Assembly: GCF_001027285.1 (NCBI RefSeq)
Contig: NZ_CP011509.1
Location: 6,162,501-6,226,500, forward strand
DNA length: 64,000 nt
Origin: Archangium gephyra
GTDB lineage: Bacteria > Myxococcota > Myxococcia > Myxococcales > Myxococcaceae
Direction of reading: 5' to 3'
The notes under the pieces are model-generated. The model worked only from the letters and a program-made list of their open reading frames with translations. It made no database searches and was not told where the DNA came from. Below, piece by piece: positions 62,485 to 64,000 of this stretch; positions within the stretch are counted from its first letter, which is position 1, and each line of letters starts with the position of its first letter. The translations under genes and the position numbers were made by a program.

Positions 62485-62514
62485 GGTGGGTGGCAGGGGA
62501 GGGGAGCAGGGAGA

Positions 62515-62549
62515 CCCTCACCCCGTCCCTCGCCCAGAGGGAGAGGGGA
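62515..62549. repeat. REP-like palindrome, copy 3 of 3
   Basis: Leader accctcaccccg followed by ccctcgccc-aga-gggagaggg, with one mismatch in the 9-bp stem. It starts ~30 bp after the tRNA nucleotidyltransferase stop. It has the same orientation and leader as the copy at 9656-9691. Confidence 0.7.
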
Positions 62550-62635
62550 GCTGAGCGGAGTTGTTTGTCCGGGTTGTTGTCCTCTTGCGTCAGTTGGGTC
62601 GCACCCGGCCCGGCTGGCGTGTAGATAGGGGCGTC

Positions 62636-63682
62636 ATGCGAGTCGTCGTTGCCATGAGTGGTGGGGTGGACTCCTCCGCCGCCGCCGCCCTGCTCAAGGA
62701 GCAGGGTCACGAGGTCATCGGTATCACCCTCCGGGTCTGGTCCTATGAGGGCAAGGCCCAGTGCGGCAGTTGCTGCAGCCCCGATGACATCGACGATGCC
62801 CGCGCCGTCGCCCAGACGCTCGGCATCCCCTTCTACGTCGCCAACGCCGAGGAGCTCTTCAAGGACCGGGTCGTCAGCCCCTTCGTCCAGTCCTACCTCG
62901 GGGGCAAGACGCCCATCCCCTGCGTCGCCTGCAACCGCGACGTGAAGTTCAACTTCCTCCTCAAGCGCGCCCGCGCCCTCGGCGCCCGGCTCGCCACCGG
63001 CCACTACGCCCGCGTCGAGCAGCAGGACGGCAGGTTCCTCCTCCGCCGCGCTGTCGATGCCGCCAAGGATCAGAGCTACTTCCTCTTCACGCTCGGCCAG
63101 CAGGAGCTCACCGACGTCCTCTTCCCCGTCGGTGGCATGACCAAGTCCGAGGTCCGCGCCGTCGCCGAGCGCCATGCCCTCCCCACCAGCCACAAGCCCG
63201 AGAGCATGGAGATCTGCTTCGTGCCCGATGGGGACTACGCTGGCTTCGTCGAGAAGGTCGCTGGCCCCCAGCAGGGCGGGGAGATCGTCGATACCGAGGG
63301 CCAGGTGCTCGGCACTCACGCGGGCGTGCACCGCTTCACCGTGGGTCAGCGCCGCGGCCTGAACCTCGGGGGCGGCGAGGCCCGCTACGTCCAGCGCATC
63401 GAGCCCGAGTCCCGCCGCGTCGTCGTGGGCCCCGCGGACGAGACCGCGCGCGACTCCTTCGGTCTGCTCCAGCCCCACTGGGTGGATGGGCCGCCGCCTC
63501 CCGAGAAGTCCGTGCTGGTCCGCATCCGCCACCGCCACCCTGGCGCTCCCGGCCGCGTGCGGGTCTCCGCGCATGGGCTCGTGTCCATCCACCTCGACTC
63601 CCCGGCCCGCGCCGTGACGCCCGGCCAGGCTGCCGTCGTGTATGACGGGGAGCACGTACTCGGCGGTGGGTGGATTGTTTGA
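62636..63682 (+). CDS. mnmA: tRNA-specific 2-thiouridylase
   Basis: A 348-residue PP-loop enzyme installing the 2-thio group at U34 of tRNAs for Lys, Glu and Gln. Seen are the ATP site AMSGGVDSSAAAALL, the catalytic Cys in PIPCVACNRDVKF, the second Cys in MEICFVPDGDYAGF, KDQSYFLF and the C-terminal FTVGQRRGLNL. The start MRVVVAMSGG is where the family begins; no longer form is needed. Confidence 0.96.
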   Translation: MRVVVAMSGGVDSSAAAALLKEQGHEVIGITLRVWSYEGKAQCGSCCSPDDIDDARAVAQTLGIPFYVANAEELFKDRVVSPFVQSYLGGKTPIPCVACNRDVKFNFLLKRARALGARLATGHYARVEQQDGRFLLRRAVDAAKDQSYFLFTLGQQELTDVLFPVGGMTKSEVRAVAERHALPTSHKPESMEICFVPDGDYAGFVEKVAGPQQGGEIVDTEGQVLGTHAGVHRFTVGQRRGLNLGGGEARYVQRIEPESRRVVVGPADETARDSFGLLQPHWVDGPPPPEKSVLVRIRHRHPGAPGRVRVSAHGLVSIHLDSPARAVTPGQAAVVYDGEHVLGGGWIV

Positions 63683-63727
63683 ACCTCGCCGCAACAGCCA
63701 GGGCGTGACGCGGCGCGCGCACTGAAT

Positions 63728-63756
63728 TTGACCGGCCTGTAGGCGGGGCGTACCTT
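63728..63756 (+). promoter_or_regulatory. Candidate sigma-70-type promoter
   Basis: TTGACC, a 17-bp spacer and TACCTT, ending ~78 bp before the next start codon. The -35 box is good, the -10 weak. The rest of 63683-63834 shows no gene. Confidence 0.4.
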
Positions 63757-63834
63757 CCGGCCCACCTCGACGCTACAGGCCGCGACACTCGTGTGGCCGC
63801 GCCGGGGCGTTGTACACGCGAGGAACGCCACGTC

Positions 63835-64000
63835 ATGCGCGATGCCCACCGGATGAAAGAGAAGTTCGATGTTTCGCTCGACAACCGGCAGATCGTCAGC
63901 CTGTTGATCGCGGGGATCATCGTGATGGGCGCGGTGTTCGTGCTCGGCGTCGTGGTCGGCAAGAAGCTCGCCGGCAATGCCCAGACCGCCGCCGCGCCGG
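63835..64000 (+). CDS. N-terminal part of a single-pass membrane protein (possible SPOR-type)
   Basis: The window ends after 55 codons. A short basic/acidic cytoplasmic lead (MRDAHRMKEKFDVSLDNRQ) is followed by one hydrophobic helix (about residues 23-43, LLIAGIIVMGAVFVLGVVVG) and a basic stop-transfer KK. Myxobacterial SPOR-domain cell-division proteins start in just this way, but the domain itself lies outside the window, so the identity is a guess. Confidence 0.55.
   Translation, partial: MRDAHRMKEKFDVSLDNRQIVSLLIAGIIVMGAVFVLGVVVGKKLAGNAQTAAAP

Overview
The window reads as a piece of a myxobacterial chromosome, most likely from the Cystobacterineae (Cystobacter, Archangium, Melittangium or Stigmatella type). 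It is very GC-rich, is dominated by secondary-metabolism genes, and carries myxobacteria-restricted families (a DUSAM-domain protein and a DUF2381 remnant). All calls come from reading translations and motifs by eye; no database search was run.

Region 1 (1-5310) has the 3' end of a secreted beta-sandwich repeat protein, a 4'-phosphopantetheinyl transferase and a type II thioesterase that converge on one CTAG, a phytanoyl-CoA-type dioxygenase and a glycosyltransferase. Region 2 (about 5311-9700) is a more AT-rich island. It holds two orphan membrane proteins, a lipoprotein-DUSAM pair, a broken DUF2381 gene and an IS5-family transposase remnant abutting a REP-like palindrome. Region 3 (9710-23794, all minus strand) couples a tripartite ABC/HlyD/TolC exporter with galactose genes: GH2 glycosidase, galactokinase, glycosyltransferase, UDP-galactopyranose mutase, a frameshifted GH1-RmlD fusion and UDP-glucose 4-epimerase. 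A tRNA-Arg(CCT) with a clear promoter and terminator follows, then a secreted DUF4214/beta-helix protein.

Region 4 (about 25990-59334) is the centrepiece: a nonribosomal lipopeptide gene cluster. Two adjoining NRPS genes encode C-A-T-(degenerate C) and FAAL-ACP-(C-A-T)x4. By eye, the last three A domains of the large protein carry Asp, Ser and Thr codes. The first carries an acidic, amine-accepting pocket. The A domain of the smaller NRPS lacks the Asp235 that binds an alpha-amino group. Around them lie all the steps of a 4-amino-phenylalanine pathway: fused aminodeoxychorismate synthase (PIKGT signature), AroQ-type mutase, a prephenate-dehydrogenase-like enzyme whose substrate His is Asn, and a PLP aminotransferase. 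An arginine:glycine amidinotransferase homologue, an MFS exporter, a membrane M28 peptidase, two SDRs, a FAD oxidoreductase and an N2227-type methyltransferase complete the set. The FAAL is in the second gene of the operon, so assembly is probably not colinear with gene order. Neither NRPS has a thioesterase domain; the small one ends in a C-like domain with HRxxxDG instead of HHxxxDG, reminiscent of the recruiting X-domain of glycopeptide NRPSs. I infer a lipopeptide of the form acyl-(amine-bearing residue)-Asp-Ser-Thr-X.

Region 5 (59402-64000) returns to housekeeping: a Na+/H+ antiporter, a tRNA nucleotidyltransferase, MnmA and the start of a membrane-anchored protein that runs off the window.
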